This document shows, piece after piece, positions 16,167 through 24,821 of a stretch of DNA of 64,000 bases. The translations under genes were made by a program, and so were the position numbers. A model generated the notes under the pieces. It was not told the DNA's origin. It saw only the letters and a program-made list of their open reading frames with translations, and ran no database searches. The stretch lies in contig CAJBDJ010000066.1 in assembly GCA_903951825.1 (NCBI GenBank), forward strand, positions 62,001 to 126,000, read 5' to 3'. Numbering within the stretch: position 1 is the first letter of the stretch; each line of letters begins with the position of its first letter. The DNA comes from an uncultured Pseudomonadota bacterium (GTDB lineage Bacteria > Pseudomonadota > Gammaproteobacteria > Burkholderiales > Rhodocyclaceae).

Positions 16167-16703
16167 TCAGCTGCGCTTGAGCCGGCGCCGGCGCCAGGCG
16201 CGCAGCAGAACAATGCGCCAGACAAGCAGGGTCAGCAGATAGCCAAGAGCCGCCAAAGCGACGGCGAGAACAACGAGGCCGATGGCCAGTGGTTGCGCGG
16301 CAGCGAGCATCCAGCCTTGCATGGCCGTCGTCCACCCGACAAAGCTCGTCGGATCAAAGGCCGGCGGGGCGACGAAGCTGCTGCTGTCGCCGCTGATCAG
16401 GCGGCCGATCTGGTAGGCCACGACGTAAAGCGGGACGATGGTCAGGGGGTTGGTATAGAGCGTGACGAAGAGGGCGAGCGGCAGGTTGACGCGAAAAACC
16501 AGGGCGCAGAGCGCCGCGCCGATCATTTGCAGCGGCCCCGGAATGAGGCCGCAAAACATCCCGGCGGCGACGGCGCCGGCCGCCGAACGACGGTTGAGAT
16601 GCCACAGGCGCGGGTGCAGCAGGGTCGATGCAAACGGGCGCAGCCACCGGTTGGCGTGGATGCTGTGGTGATCGGGCAGGTATTTTTTCAGTCGCTGACG
16701 CAT
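16167..16703 (-). CDS. DUF2062 membrane protein
   Basis: A 178-residue integral membrane protein. The N-terminus (MRQRLKKYLPDHHSIHANRWLR, then LLHPRLWHLNRRSAAGAVAAGMFCGLIPGP) and the LFVTLYTNPLTIVPLY motif are diagnostic of DUF2062, which has about four membrane helices. Function is unknown. In betaproteobacteria it is often next to lolCD or comEC, as here. It is divergent from comEC with almost no gap, so the two promoters must overlap the coding starts. Confidence 0.92.
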   Translation of the reverse strand: MRQRLKKYLPDHHSIHANRWLRPFASTLLHPRLWHLNRRSAAGAVAAGMFCGLIPGPLQMIGAALCALVFRVNLPLALFVTLYTNPLTIVPLYVVAYQIGRLISGDSSSFVAPPAFDPTSFVGWTTAMQGWMLAAAQPLAIGLVVLAVALAALGYLLTLLVWRIVLLRAWRRRRLKRS

Positions 16704-16722
16704 GGTTGGCTATTATTGCAGG

Positions 16723-19041
16723 ATGCGTCTCAACATTCTCGCTTTCGCCGCCGGCGCCCTCTTGCTGCAAATCCAGGCGGCATTGCCCGATGCGGCGGGC
16801 ATTGTCGCGGTCGCCCTGTTGCTGCTGCTCCCGGCGTTGTTCTGGACGGGGCGGGTGGCACGTCTGGCGGCTTTGCTCGCCTGCCTGCTGCTCGGCTTCG
16901 GTTATGCCGCCTGGCGTGCCGAGATCCGGCTGGCGGAAGCATTGCCGACCGCCTGGGAGGGGCGGGATATCGAAATGATCGGTGTCGTCGCCAGTTTGCC
17001 GCAGGATTTCAGCCACGGCACACGCTTTGAATTTGCCGTTGAATCGCCGCTCACCGCCGACGCCGTCGTCCCGCAGCGCATCATGCTTTCCTGGTATCAG
17101 GGGCGCTCTGCCGAAGGCGCCGCCGAGCGGCGGCTGATTCGTCCCGGCGAGCGCTGGCGGCTGACGGTTCGGCTCAAGCGTCCGCACGGCAACGCCAACC
17201 CGCAGGGGTTTGACTACGAGGCCTGGTTGCTCGAAAGAAATATTCGCGCCACCGGCTATGTCCGCGCCGATCCGCCGCAATTGCTCGAGGCGCTGGTCTG
17301 GTCGCCGGCTTATCTCCTTGAACGGCTACGCTACCGGATGCGCGAACGGCTCAATTCGGTGTTGCCGCCCGAACAATATCCTTACACCGGGATTCTGGTC
17401 GCGCTGGCGATTGGTGACCAAAAATCGGTGAATGGCGATTTGTGGACGATCTTCAACCGGACATCGGTGACCCATCTCTTTTCCGTCTCGGGGACGCACA
17501 TCACCATGCTGGCGGCCCTCATCGGTGGGCTGGTCGGCTGGGGATGGCGGCGCCTGCCGGCGCTGGCGACGCGTTTGCCGGCACAGCGGGCGGCTTTGTT
17601 CGCCGGCTGTCTGACGGCCTTCGTTTATGTTTTTCTCGCCGGTTTTGGCGTACCCGCCCAGCGCACTCTGTACATGCTGCTGGTCACCGCCCTGGCGCTG
17701 AGCAGCGGGCGGATTCTGGCGCCCAGCCGAATTTTGACGCTGGCCTTGCTGGTCGTCTTGCTGATCGACCCTTGGGCCGTCCTCGCCGCCGGATTCTGGC
17801 TGTCGTTCGCTGCCGTTGGCGCCCTGCTCTATGTCGCTTCCGGCCTGGCCGGCGAGAGCCGCGGCTGGCGCGAGCGCTTGCGGGCTTGGGGTGTTCTGCA
17901 ATGGACAGCGAGTTTGGCCTCGCTGCCGGTGTTACTGCTCATCTTTCAGCAGTTTTCCCTGGTTTCCCCTTTGGCCAATGCCCTGGCGATTCCCGTCATC
18001 AGCTTGCTGGTGGCGCCGCTGGCGCTGCTCGCGGCATTCCTTCCGTGGTGGCCGATTCTCTGGCTGGCGCATACGATTCTCGCCGGTTTGATGGGCTTTC
18101 TCGGTTGGTGCGCCACCTGGCCGCTGTGGCAAACGCCGGCAGCCCTCCTTTGGGCGGCGCTTGCGGCGGCGGCCGGAATTTCCCTGATTTTGCTGCCGCG
18201 CGGCATGGCCGGGCGTTCATTGGGGGGGCTTCTGCTTTTGCCCCTGATCTTCTGGCCGGCGCAACGCCCGCCGCCGGGCAGCGCCGAGGTGACTGTGCTC
18301 GATGTCGGGCAAGGGCTGGCGACCGTGGTGCAAACGGCGAATCACACCCTGGTTTATGATCCCGGCCCGCTCTACAGCCCGGAATCGGATGCCGGGCAGC
18401 GGGTCGTCGTTCCGTATTTGCGCTCGCTCGGGGTCAATCACCTCGACATGTTGATGGTGACCCATCGCGACAGCGACCATGCCGGCGGCCTGGCATCGCT
18501 GACTTCGGCGATGACGGTCGCCGAAGTTCGCTCCTCGTTGCCCGAACTCGCCGGCTCGCGCTGCCTGCGCGGTCAGCGCTGGCGTTGGGACGGTGTCAAC
18601 TTCGAGGTGCTGCATCCAGCGGCCGAGGCGTATCAGTCGGCGTCGAAAAGCAATCACCTTTCCTGCGTCGTGATGCTGGAAGCCGGCGGTCGTCGCATGT
18701 TGCTGACCTCCGACATTGAAGCCGAGGATGAAGCCGAACTGCTCGCCAACTATCCCGGACAATTGGCCGCCGATGTCCTGCTGGTGCCGCACCACGGATC
18801 GCGGACTTCATCGACGGCGGCTTTCATTGGCGCCGTCGCTGCGGCAGAGGCGGTGATTCCTGTCGGCTATCGCAGCCGTTTCGGGCATCCCAAGGGCGAG
18901 GTGCTGGCGCGTTACGAAAGTGCCGGCGCCCACCTCTGGCGCACCGATCATCATGGCGCCATCAGCCTGAGGCTGGGTGCCGACTATCGCTCACCGACGG
19001 CCTGGCGCCAGCAGCGCACGCGCTATTGGCAGGGCCGGTGA
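16723..19041 (+). CDS. comEC: DNA uptake channel protein ComEC/Rec2
   Basis: ComEC forms the inner-membrane channel for single-stranded DNA during natural transformation. The chosen ATG 16723 (MRLNILAF) gives 772 residues; an ATG at 16702 overlaps the divergent gene. The order is N-terminal helices, an OB-like soluble domain (to about 160), the competence domain (FNRTSVTHLFSVSGTHITMLAAL) with many helices, and a C-terminal metallo-beta-lactamase domain (LDVGQGLATVV, MVTHRDSDHAGG, LLVPHHGSRTSS). The zinc-ligand motifs are present, so the nuclease-like domain may be active. Pilus motor pilU is also in the window, consistent with competence. Confidence 0.96.
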   Translation: MRLNILAFAAGALLLQIQAALPDAAGIVAVALLLLLPALFWTGRVARLAALLACLLLGFGYAAWRAEIRLAEALPTAWEGRDIEMIGVVASLPQDFSHGTRFEFAVESPLTADAVVPQRIMLSWYQGRSAEGAAERRLIRPGERWRLTVRLKRPHGNANPQGFDYEAWLLERNIRATGYVRADPPQLLEALVWSPAYLLERLRYRMRERLNSVLPPEQYPYTGILVALAIGDQKSVNGDLWTIFNRTSVTHLFSVSGTHITMLAALIGGLVGWGWRRLPALATRLPAQRAALFAGCLTAFVYVFLAGFGVPAQRTLYMLLVTALALSSGRILAPSRILTLALLVVLLIDPWAVLAAGFWLSFAAVGALLYVASGLAGESRGWRERLRAWGVLQWTASLASLPVLLLIFQQFSLVSPLANALAIPVISLLVAPLALLAAFLPWWPILWLAHTILAGLMGFLGWCATWPLWQTPAALLWAALAAAAGISLILLPRGMAGRSLGGLLLLPLIFWPAQRPPPGSAEVTVLDVGQGLATVVQTANHTLVYDPGPLYSPESDAGQRVVVPYLRSLGVNHLDMLMVTHRDSDHAGGLASLTSAMTVAEVRSSLPELAGSRCLRGQRWRWDGVNFEVLHPAAEAYQSASKSNHLSCVVMLEAGGRRMLLTSDIEAEDEAELLANYPGQLAADVLLVPHHGSRTSSTAAFIGAVAAAEAVIPVGYRSRFGHPKGEVLARYESAGAHLWRTDHHGAISLRLGADYRSPTAWRQQRTRYWQGR

Positions 19042-19071
19042 TAAAGTGCAAAACGAGGAGCGAAACCCATC

Positions 19072-19920
19072 ATGAGAGAAAATGCTGTGAATTGCATCAG
19101 TCCATCCGGGCTGCATCGAATGGCTTACGTCGAGTGGGGCGCGGTCGATAATCCACACGTTTTACTCTGCGTTCACGGCTTGACCCGCAACGGGCGCGAT
19201 TTTGACCGGCTCGCCGAATCGCTGTCGCTGCATTACCGGGTGATTTGCCCGGATGTTGTCGGGCGCGGCCGCAGTGCGCAATTGCGTGACCCGGCGGCGT
19301 ATGGCCTGGCGCAATACGTGGCCGACATGGTCACCCTGATTGCCCGTCTCAATGTCAGCAGCGTGCACTGGCTGGGGACGTCGATGGGCGGCCTGATCGG
19401 CATGGCGCTCGCCGCGCTCGACGGCTCGCCGATCAGCAAGCTGCTGCTCAACGATGTCGGGCCGGTGATTACGCTGGAATCCTTGCGGCGTATCGCAACT
19501 TACGTGGGAGCCGATCCGGCCTGGGCGAGTTTTGAGCAGGCGCTGGATTACGTCAAGCGGGTCAGTGCGCCCTTCGGTTCGCTCAATCAAGCCGACTGGC
19601 TGCATCTGACCGAGCATAGCGTGCGGCAAGACGCCGACGGGCAATGGCGTTTTCGCTACGATCCGGCGATTGCTGCGCCGTTCAAGGCCAGCTTCGTTGA
19701 TCGGGATATCGACCTCTGGCCGCTTTATGAGCGAATCAGTTGTCCGACACTGGTGCTGCGCGGCGCGCACTCCGATTTGTTGACGCCTGACACCTGGCGG
19801 GAGATGGGGCGCCGCGGCCCATGCGCCGAACTGGCCGAAATCCCCGGCGTCGGTCATGCGCCGATGTTCCTCGACGCGGCGCAGATTTCCTTGGCACGCG
19901 ACTTTTTTCTGGCGCCATGA
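19072..19920 (+). CDS. Alpha/beta hydrolase
   Basis: A 282-residue cytoplasmic alpha/beta hydrolase. The oxyanion segment is CVHGLTRNGRDFDRLAESL, the nucleophile elbow is GTSMGG with Ser104, and the late motifs are LVLRGAHSDLLTP (acid) and PGVGHAPMF (His). DVVGRGRS is the conserved strand-4 loop. The substrate cannot be told; such proteins are often esterases or C-C hydrolases. The second hydrolase gene overlaps its stop by ATGA, so the two are co-translated. Confidence 0.88.
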   Translation: MRENAVNCISPSGLHRMAYVEWGAVDNPHVLLCVHGLTRNGRDFDRLAESLSLHYRVICPDVVGRGRSAQLRDPAAYGLAQYVADMVTLIARLNVSSVHWLGTSMGGLIGMALAALDGSPISKLLLNDVGPVITLESLRRIATYVGADPAWASFEQALDYVKRVSAPFGSLNQADWLHLTEHSVRQDADGQWRFRYDPAIAAPFKASFVDRDIDLWPLYERISCPTLVLRGAHSDLLTPDTWREMGRRGPCAELAEIPGVGHAPMFLDAAQISLARDFFLAP

Positions 19921-20690
19921 AGCATCTTGTCGTTGACGGTTTGCGCCTTGAGTATCGCGACATTGCGGCCGGCAACAGCGAGCGTCCGGTTTTGCTGCTC
20001 CTCCATGAAGGCTTGGGTTGCGTGGCGATGTGGCGGCATTTCCCTGAAAAACTGGCGGCTTGCACCGGTTGCCGCGTGCTGGTCTGGTCGCGCGCCGGCT
20101 ACGGCGGCTCCGACCCGTATCACGAAGCGCGAACGCCGAACTACATGCACCGCGAAGCAGAGGCAGCGCTGCCGGCGCTGATCGCCGCCCTTAATATCGA
20201 GCGCCCGCTGCTGGTCGGTCATAGCGACGGAGCGAGCATTGCGCTGATGTTTGCCGCGACGTATCCCGCTCAAACCTGCGGTGTGGTGGCGATGGCGCCG
20301 CACGAGTTTGTCGAGGCCGAAACGCTGGCCGGCATTCTGGCCGCCAAAACGGCGTGGGCGACTAGCGACTGGCCGCAGAAACTCGCCCGTTATCACCGCG
20401 ATGCCGCCCGCGTTTTCAGCGACTGGAGCGATACCTGGCTGGCGCCGGCGTTTCGCGACTGGAACATCGAGTCCTGCCTGCCGGCGATCCGCTGCCCCGT
20501 GCTGGCGATTCAGGGCGTCGACGACGAGTACGCCACCCTGCGCCAGATCGAGGTGATTGCCGCCCGTGCGGCGGATGTTCAATTGCTCAAACTGGCTCAC
20601 TGCGGCCACTCGCCGCAGCGCGATCAGGAGGCAGCGGTGCTGGCGGCGATTGCCGCCTTTGTCGCGCGGCTCAGTGGGTCTTGCCGGTAA
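19917..20690 (+). CDS. Alpha/beta hydrolase, second of a pair
   Basis: A 257-residue hydrolase from ATG 19917 (MKHLVVDGLRLEYRD). It has the LLLHEGLGCVAMWRHFPEKLA oxyanion loop, WSRAGYGGSDP, nucleophile elbow GHSDGA with Ser103, the acid in IQGVDDEYATL and the histidine in LAHCGHSPQRD. The loop sequence HEGLGC resembles a subgroup with unknown substrates. It is coupled to the first hydrolase. Its last 67 bases overlap the 3' end of mtfA on the other strand. Confidence 0.88.
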   Translation: MKHLVVDGLRLEYRDIAAGNSERPVLLLLHEGLGCVAMWRHFPEKLAACTGCRVLVWSRAGYGGSDPYHEARTPNYMHREAEAALPALIAALNIERPLLVGHSDGASIALMFAATYPAQTCGVVAMAPHEFVEAETLAGILAAKTAWATSDWPQKLARYHRDAARVFSDWSDTWLAPAFRDWNIESCLPAIRCPVLAIQGVDDEYATLRQIEVIAARAADVQLLKLAHCGHSPQRDQEAAVLAAIAAFVARLSGSCR

Positions 20691-21409
20691 TAGGCTTTGA
20701 GCAGGGCGTAGAGCGCCGGGTATTGGCGATCGACGAGTGCCGGCAACTCGAAAAATGCTTCCGACAGAACGGCAAAAAATTCGGCCGGATGTTCGCTGGC
20801 GTAAGGGTCGATGCCCGTCTCTTCAGCGTTTTCGACGCGCCGGCAGAAATCTTCGTAAGCCGCTGAAAAAACGGGTAACCACGCCTCCTCGCGACAATCC
20901 GGGTGGAGCGCCGGCATACCGTCGGCCGCACCGTTGAGCATGTCCAGCTTGTGGGCGAATTCGTGAATGACGACGTTGTAGCCACTGCCGGCCATCTGCG
21001 CATCGCACCAGGAAACAATCAGCGGGCCGCCTTCCCAGGCTTCACCGGAAAGCGCCTCGTCGTAGGTATGGACGACGCCGCTCTCATCTTCAATTTCGCG
21101 TGTCACCACAAATTCGTCGGGATAGACGATGATGCCAACCCAGTCGCGATAAGCCTTGAGGCCGAGATTGAGAATCGGCAGACAGCCCTGGGCGGCTATC
21201 GAAACACAGATGTCGTCGCTCAGTTCCAGTCCGCCGGCTGCCGTGAACTCCTTGCTGGCAAGAAATTCCTCCGCCAAATTTTTGAGGGCGTTTGCCTCGG
21301 CGAGCGGGAGAGCGGCCAAAAATGGCAGGCGGGCGATGATCTTCGCCCACAGCACGGGGTCAATGGCGGTTTTGGGCGGCTTCCTGAAGCGGGCGAAGAG
21401 CCCAATCAT
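20624..21409 (-). CDS. mtfA: MtfA-type zinc peptidase
   Basis: A 261-residue member of the MtfA family. E. coli MtfA is an aminopeptidase that binds the glucose repressor Mlc. The zinc site HEFAHKLD and downstream ligand region EHPAEFFAVLSEAFFE are intact, as is the N-terminal LPFLAALPLAEANALKNLAEEFLASKEF. No Mlc or phosphotransferase gene is nearby, so the target is uncertain. The start overlaps the EamA gene stop by ATGA. The 3' end overlaps the convergent hydrolase gene by 67 bases. Confidence 0.94.
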   Translation of the reverse strand: MIGLFARFRKPPKTAIDPVLWAKIIARLPFLAALPLAEANALKNLAEEFLASKEFTAAGGLELSDDICVSIAAQGCLPILNLGLKAYRDWVGIIVYPDEFVVTREIEDESGVVHTYDEALSGEAWEGGPLIVSWCDAQMAGSGYNVVIHEFAHKLDMLNGAADGMPALHPDCREEAWLPVFSAAYEDFCRRVENAEETGIDPYASEHPAEFFAVLSEAFFELPALVDRQYPALYALLKAYYRQDPLSRATKAAIAASTAAS

Positions 21410-22302
21410 CTTTTCATCGTCAGCCAGATGCCGGTAAAAATCAGGCCGATACCGAGGTAGTGATACCAGAGGGGAATTTCACCGAGAAAGATGGCCGAGA
21501 GCAGCGTCCCGAACACCGGCATCAGGTGAATGAAGAGGCTGGCCTTGCTGGCGCCGACTTCGCCGACCCCCCGGTTGTAGAAGATGTATCCGAGAAAACT
21601 GGGAAAAATGCCGACGTAAGCCAGGGCGGCGAGCGAACCCAGATGCACGTTGATATGTCGCCCTTGCGCCAGCTCCCAAAGATAAGCCGGCGTCAGGGCG
21701 GCAAGGCCGACAGCGGTCATCGCCGCCAGCATCAGCATCGGATGGACGCCCGCCGGGCGCCAGGCGAGACCGACCGTATAAATCGCCCAGACGAGAACGG
21801 CGCCAAGCATCCAGATGTCGCCGAGATTCAGATTGAGATGCGCCAGCACCTGCGGATCGCCACGCGCGACGATGGTCAGCGCCCCGAGCAGCGAAATGAT
21901 CACGCCCAAACCTTCGATCCGCCGCAGACGCTTACCCAAAAAAGCCCAGGAAATGGCAATCGTCACCACCGGAATGAAGGAGTTGAGCAAGACGGCGTTG
22001 GTCGCCGAGGTGGTTTGCAAGGCGATGTAGGCGAAGGTGTTGTAACCACCCACCCCGAGTACGCCGAGAATCATCACCGGGCGCCAGGCCGCCTTGAGCA
22101 GCGGCCATTGCGTTTTGAAATGGGGCAGCGCCAGAGGCAGAATCAGGGTCAGGGCAATCGCCCAGCGCCAGAAGGTCAGCGCCAGCGGCGGCACGTCGGC
22201 ACGAATGCCGCGGCCGAGTACCATGTTGCCTGACCAGAAGAGGACGGTGAGGGTCAACAAGAGGTAGGGATTGGTGAATAACGAACGTAATTTTAAGTTC
22301 AT
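21406..22302 (-). CDS. EamA/DMT family transporter
   Basis: A 298-residue inner-membrane protein with about ten hydrophobic segments and two EamA repeats. The first starts LLTLTVLFWSGNMVLGRGI and the second at DIWMLGAVLVWAIYTVGLAWRP. The segments PPLALTFWRWAIALTLILPLA and FIPVVTIAISWAFLGKRL are typical of drug/metabolite exporters. The transported compound cannot be predicted. It is coupled to mtfA downstream and divergent from relA. Confidence 0.92.
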   Translation of the reverse strand: MNLKLRSLFTNPYLLLTLTVLFWSGNMVLGRGIRADVPPLALTFWRWAIALTLILPLALPHFKTQWPLLKAAWRPVMILGVLGVGGYNTFAYIALQTTSATNAVLLNSFIPVVTIAISWAFLGKRLRRIEGLGVIISLLGALTIVARGDPQVLAHLNLNLGDIWMLGAVLVWAIYTVGLAWRPAGVHPMLMLAAMTAVGLAALTPAYLWELAQGRHINVHLGSLAALAYVGIFPSFLGYIFYNRGVGEVGASKASLFIHLMPVFGTLLSAIFLGEIPLWYHYLGIGLIFTGIWLTMKR

Positions 22303-22580
22303 GGGCAGATTATGCCGCAGACCGCGACAATCCTCCTGCCCGGCTGCCTCCGGCTCACCGAGCGACGGCCGGCAGCCGGTATAATCCGCGACGCCTCAGT
22401 TAGCATCCCTTGATTGCTGTGTACGCCGCGCCGAGCGAGGCCATTCAGCATAATCGGGCGGTTGCCGATACCTGCCTCCGTTCATTCCTTCGACCAGCCC
22501 AGAACAGTGCTGAGTAGCCGCGCAGTGGGTGTGGCGAAGGCTTGGGTGATGAGCAACTGACTTTTTCAGGATATTCAGTC
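22303..22580 (+). other. relA leader region
   Basis: A 278-base gap with no convincing gene. A perfect TATAAT lies at 22380-22385, giving a leader of roughly 190 bases before relA, but no good -35 hexamer sits 16-18 bases upstream. The leader is long enough for structure or a small RNA; I could not recognise any known RNA family or leader peptide in it. Confidence 0.4.
22380..22385 (+). promoter_or_regulatory. Candidate -10 element for relA
   Basis: Consensus TATAAT on the strand and side expected for relA, followed by a GC-rich discriminator (CCGCG), which is typical of promoters under stringent control. The absence of a clear -35 weakens the call. Confidence 0.4.
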
Positions 22581-24803
22581 ATGGTTTCCGTCGTTCATTC
22601 TGTCGCTGCTCAAAGCGATTTCGATCAGTTCTTTACAACGCTCTCCAGCGGACTGCTGCCTGCCGACAACCTGCGCCTGCGGGCGGCGGTCGAATACGCC
22701 TGGGGGGTCTATGGCGACAAGACGCTGAGCAGTGGCGAAGGGGTCTGGTCGCATGGGCTGGGAATGGCGATCATTCTTGCTGGTCTCAAGCTGGATGTCG
22801 ATACGCGCATGGCTGCACTGTTTTTTGCCATTCCGGCCTATGTTGAGAATGGCACGGCGTGCATCGAGACGGTTTTCGGCAAGCCGGCTGCGCATCTGGT
22901 ACAGGGCATGACGCGCCTCAATCGCCTGCGCCCGATCACCCGCGGTTTTGCTGCGGCCAATGTTGAAGCCGGCGAGGTCAGCACCGCCGAGATGAAGACG
23001 CAGATTGAAGTGCTGCGCAAGATGCTGCTGGCGATGGTCGAGGATGTGCGTGTGGTTTTGCTGCGTCTCGCCAGCCGCACGCAAACCCTGCGTTTTTGCG
23101 CCGGCCAGCCCGGTGATTTGCGCGAACAGCTTGCCCGCGAGACGCTCGATCTCTATTCACCGCTGGCCAACCGGCTGGGCGTCTGGGATCTGAAATGGGA
23201 GCTTGAGGATTTGTCGTTCCGCTTCCTGCATCCCGAGACCTACAAAAAAATCGCCCGAATGCTTGACGAGAAGCGCATCGAACGCGAGCAATTTATTGTT
23301 GATGCGGTGAGCAAAGTGCGCGAGGAGTTGGCTGCCGTCGGGGTCACCGACGTTGAGGTTTACGGGCGACCGAAACATATTTACAGCATCTGGAACAAGA
23401 TGCAGAAGAAGGGCGTCGAGTTTTCCGAAGTGTTCGACATTCGGGCTTTACGCATCATCGTTGGTGACCTGAAAGACTGCTACGCCGCACTCGGCATCGT
23501 CCATAACCTGTGGTCGCCGATTGCCAAGGAGTTTGACGATTACATCTCGAATCCCAAAGGCAATTATTACCGCTCCTTGCATACGGCAGTGCGTTGCGCC
23601 GACGGGCGCAGCCTGGAAATCCAGATTCGCACCCGGGAAATGCATAAACACGCCGAGCTCGGCGTCGCCGCCCATTGGCGTTACAAGGAAGGCAGCAAGC
23701 GCAGCAGCGAAGACGATTACGATGAAAAAATCGCCTGGCTGCGCCAGCTCCTGACCTGGAAGGACGAGGTCGCCGACAGTTCCGACTGGGTCAGCCATTA
23801 CAAGCAGGCGGCGCTTGACGAGACGCTGTACGTGATCACGCCACAAGGCAAGGTGGTTGATTTGCCGCAGGGAGCGACGCCGGTCGATTTTGCCTACCGC
23901 GTCCATACCGATCTCGGCCACCGCTGTCGCGGCGCCCGGGTCAACGGCCAGCTGGTGCCGCTCAACACGCCGCTGGAGACCGGCCAGCAGGTCGAAATCA
24001 TCACCGCCAAACAGGGCGGGCCCTCGCGTGACTGGCTCAATCTGACGCTCAATTTCATTCACACCAAGAGCGCGCGGATCAAGGTGCGCGCCTGGTTTGC
24101 CAATCTGGCATTGGAAGAAACGCTGGCCGAGGGACGAGCGATTGTCGCCCGGGAGTTGCAGCGCCTCGGGCAAAGCAGCACCAATATCGACGATCTCGCC
24201 CACAAGTTCGGCTTCTTGAAGGCGGATGATCTCTACATTGCAGCAGCGCGCGGCGAGCTGAATCTGCGCCAGTTTCAGTCTGCTGTGCGCGGCGGAGATC
24301 TACTCGCCGAAACGCGCTTGCCGGATGCGGTGCAGACTCGACCCAGCCGGCCGGTCGAGGGCAATCAGGGCATTCTGATCGTTGGCGTAGACAAATTGCT
24401 GACGCAGTTGGCGCGCTGCTGCAAGCCGGCGCCGCCCGATGCCATTCAGGGCTTCATTACCCGTGGCAAGGGAATTTCGGTGCATCGTGCCGATTGCTCC
24501 AATTTCACCCACCTGGCGGCCTTGCACCCCGAGCGGGTGATCGAAACCGGTTGGGGCGTTGAAACAAGCGGCGTATTTGCCACCGATATCGTCGTTGATG
24601 CGCACGACCGCCAAGGGTTGTTGCGCGACATTTCAGAAATTTTCACGCGCGAAAAACTCAACGTGATTGGCGTCAATACACAGTCGAAGCAAGGCAAGGC
24701 GCACATGAGCTTTACCGTTGAAATCACCCAGTTGTCGCAACTGCAGCGGACGCTGACGCTGATCCACGAAATCGAAGGCGTCGTCGGCGTGCGTCGCGCC
24801 TGA
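22581..24803 (+). CDS. relA: GTP pyrophosphokinase RelA
   Basis: The ribosome-associated (p)ppGpp synthetase of the stringent response, 740 residues from ATG 22581 (AGGA ten bases upstream); the longer frame adds 13 unlikely residues. The N-terminal hydrolase domain is degenerate: the HD pair of SpoT is replaced by ALFFAIPAYVE at 79-89. The synthetase part is intact (GRPKHIYSIWNKMQ, FDIRALRIIV, NPKGNYYRSLHTAV). Then come the TGS domain (VITPQGKVVDLPQGATPVDFAY), the zinc-finger-like region with CCKPAPPD, and a C-terminal ACT domain. This makes it a monofunctional RelA, so a separate SpoT is expected elsewhere. Confidence 0.97.
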   Translation: MVSVVHSVAAQSDFDQFFTTLSSGLLPADNLRLRAAVEYAWGVYGDKTLSSGEGVWSHGLGMAIILAGLKLDVDTRMAALFFAIPAYVENGTACIETVFGKPAAHLVQGMTRLNRLRPITRGFAAANVEAGEVSTAEMKTQIEVLRKMLLAMVEDVRVVLLRLASRTQTLRFCAGQPGDLREQLARETLDLYSPLANRLGVWDLKWELEDLSFRFLHPETYKKIARMLDEKRIEREQFIVDAVSKVREELAAVGVTDVEVYGRPKHIYSIWNKMQKKGVEFSEVFDIRALRIIVGDLKDCYAALGIVHNLWSPIAKEFDDYISNPKGNYYRSLHTAVRCADGRSLEIQIRTREMHKHAELGVAAHWRYKEGSKRSSEDDYDEKIAWLRQLLTWKDEVADSSDWVSHYKQAALDETLYVITPQGKVVDLPQGATPVDFAYRVHTDLGHRCRGARVNGQLVPLNTPLETGQQVEIITAKQGGPSRDWLNLTLNFIHTKSARIKVRAWFANLALEETLAEGRAIVARELQRLGQSSTNIDDLAHKFGFLKADDLYIAAARGELNLRQFQSAVRGGDLLAETRLPDAVQTRPSRPVEGNQGILIVGVDKLLTQLARCCKPAPPDAIQGFITRGKGISVHRADCSNFTHLAALHPERVIETGWGVETSGVFATDIVVDAHDRQGLLRDISEIFTREKLNVIGVNTQSKQGKAHMSFTVEITQLSQLQRTLTLIHEIEGVVGVRRA

Positions 24804-24821
24804 CCACCGGAAACCCACGCG

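Noticed and set aside
22386-22580. 6S RNA, SRP RNA or a tRNA in the relA leader
   Set aside because: No conserved core of any of these RNAs could be found on either strand.
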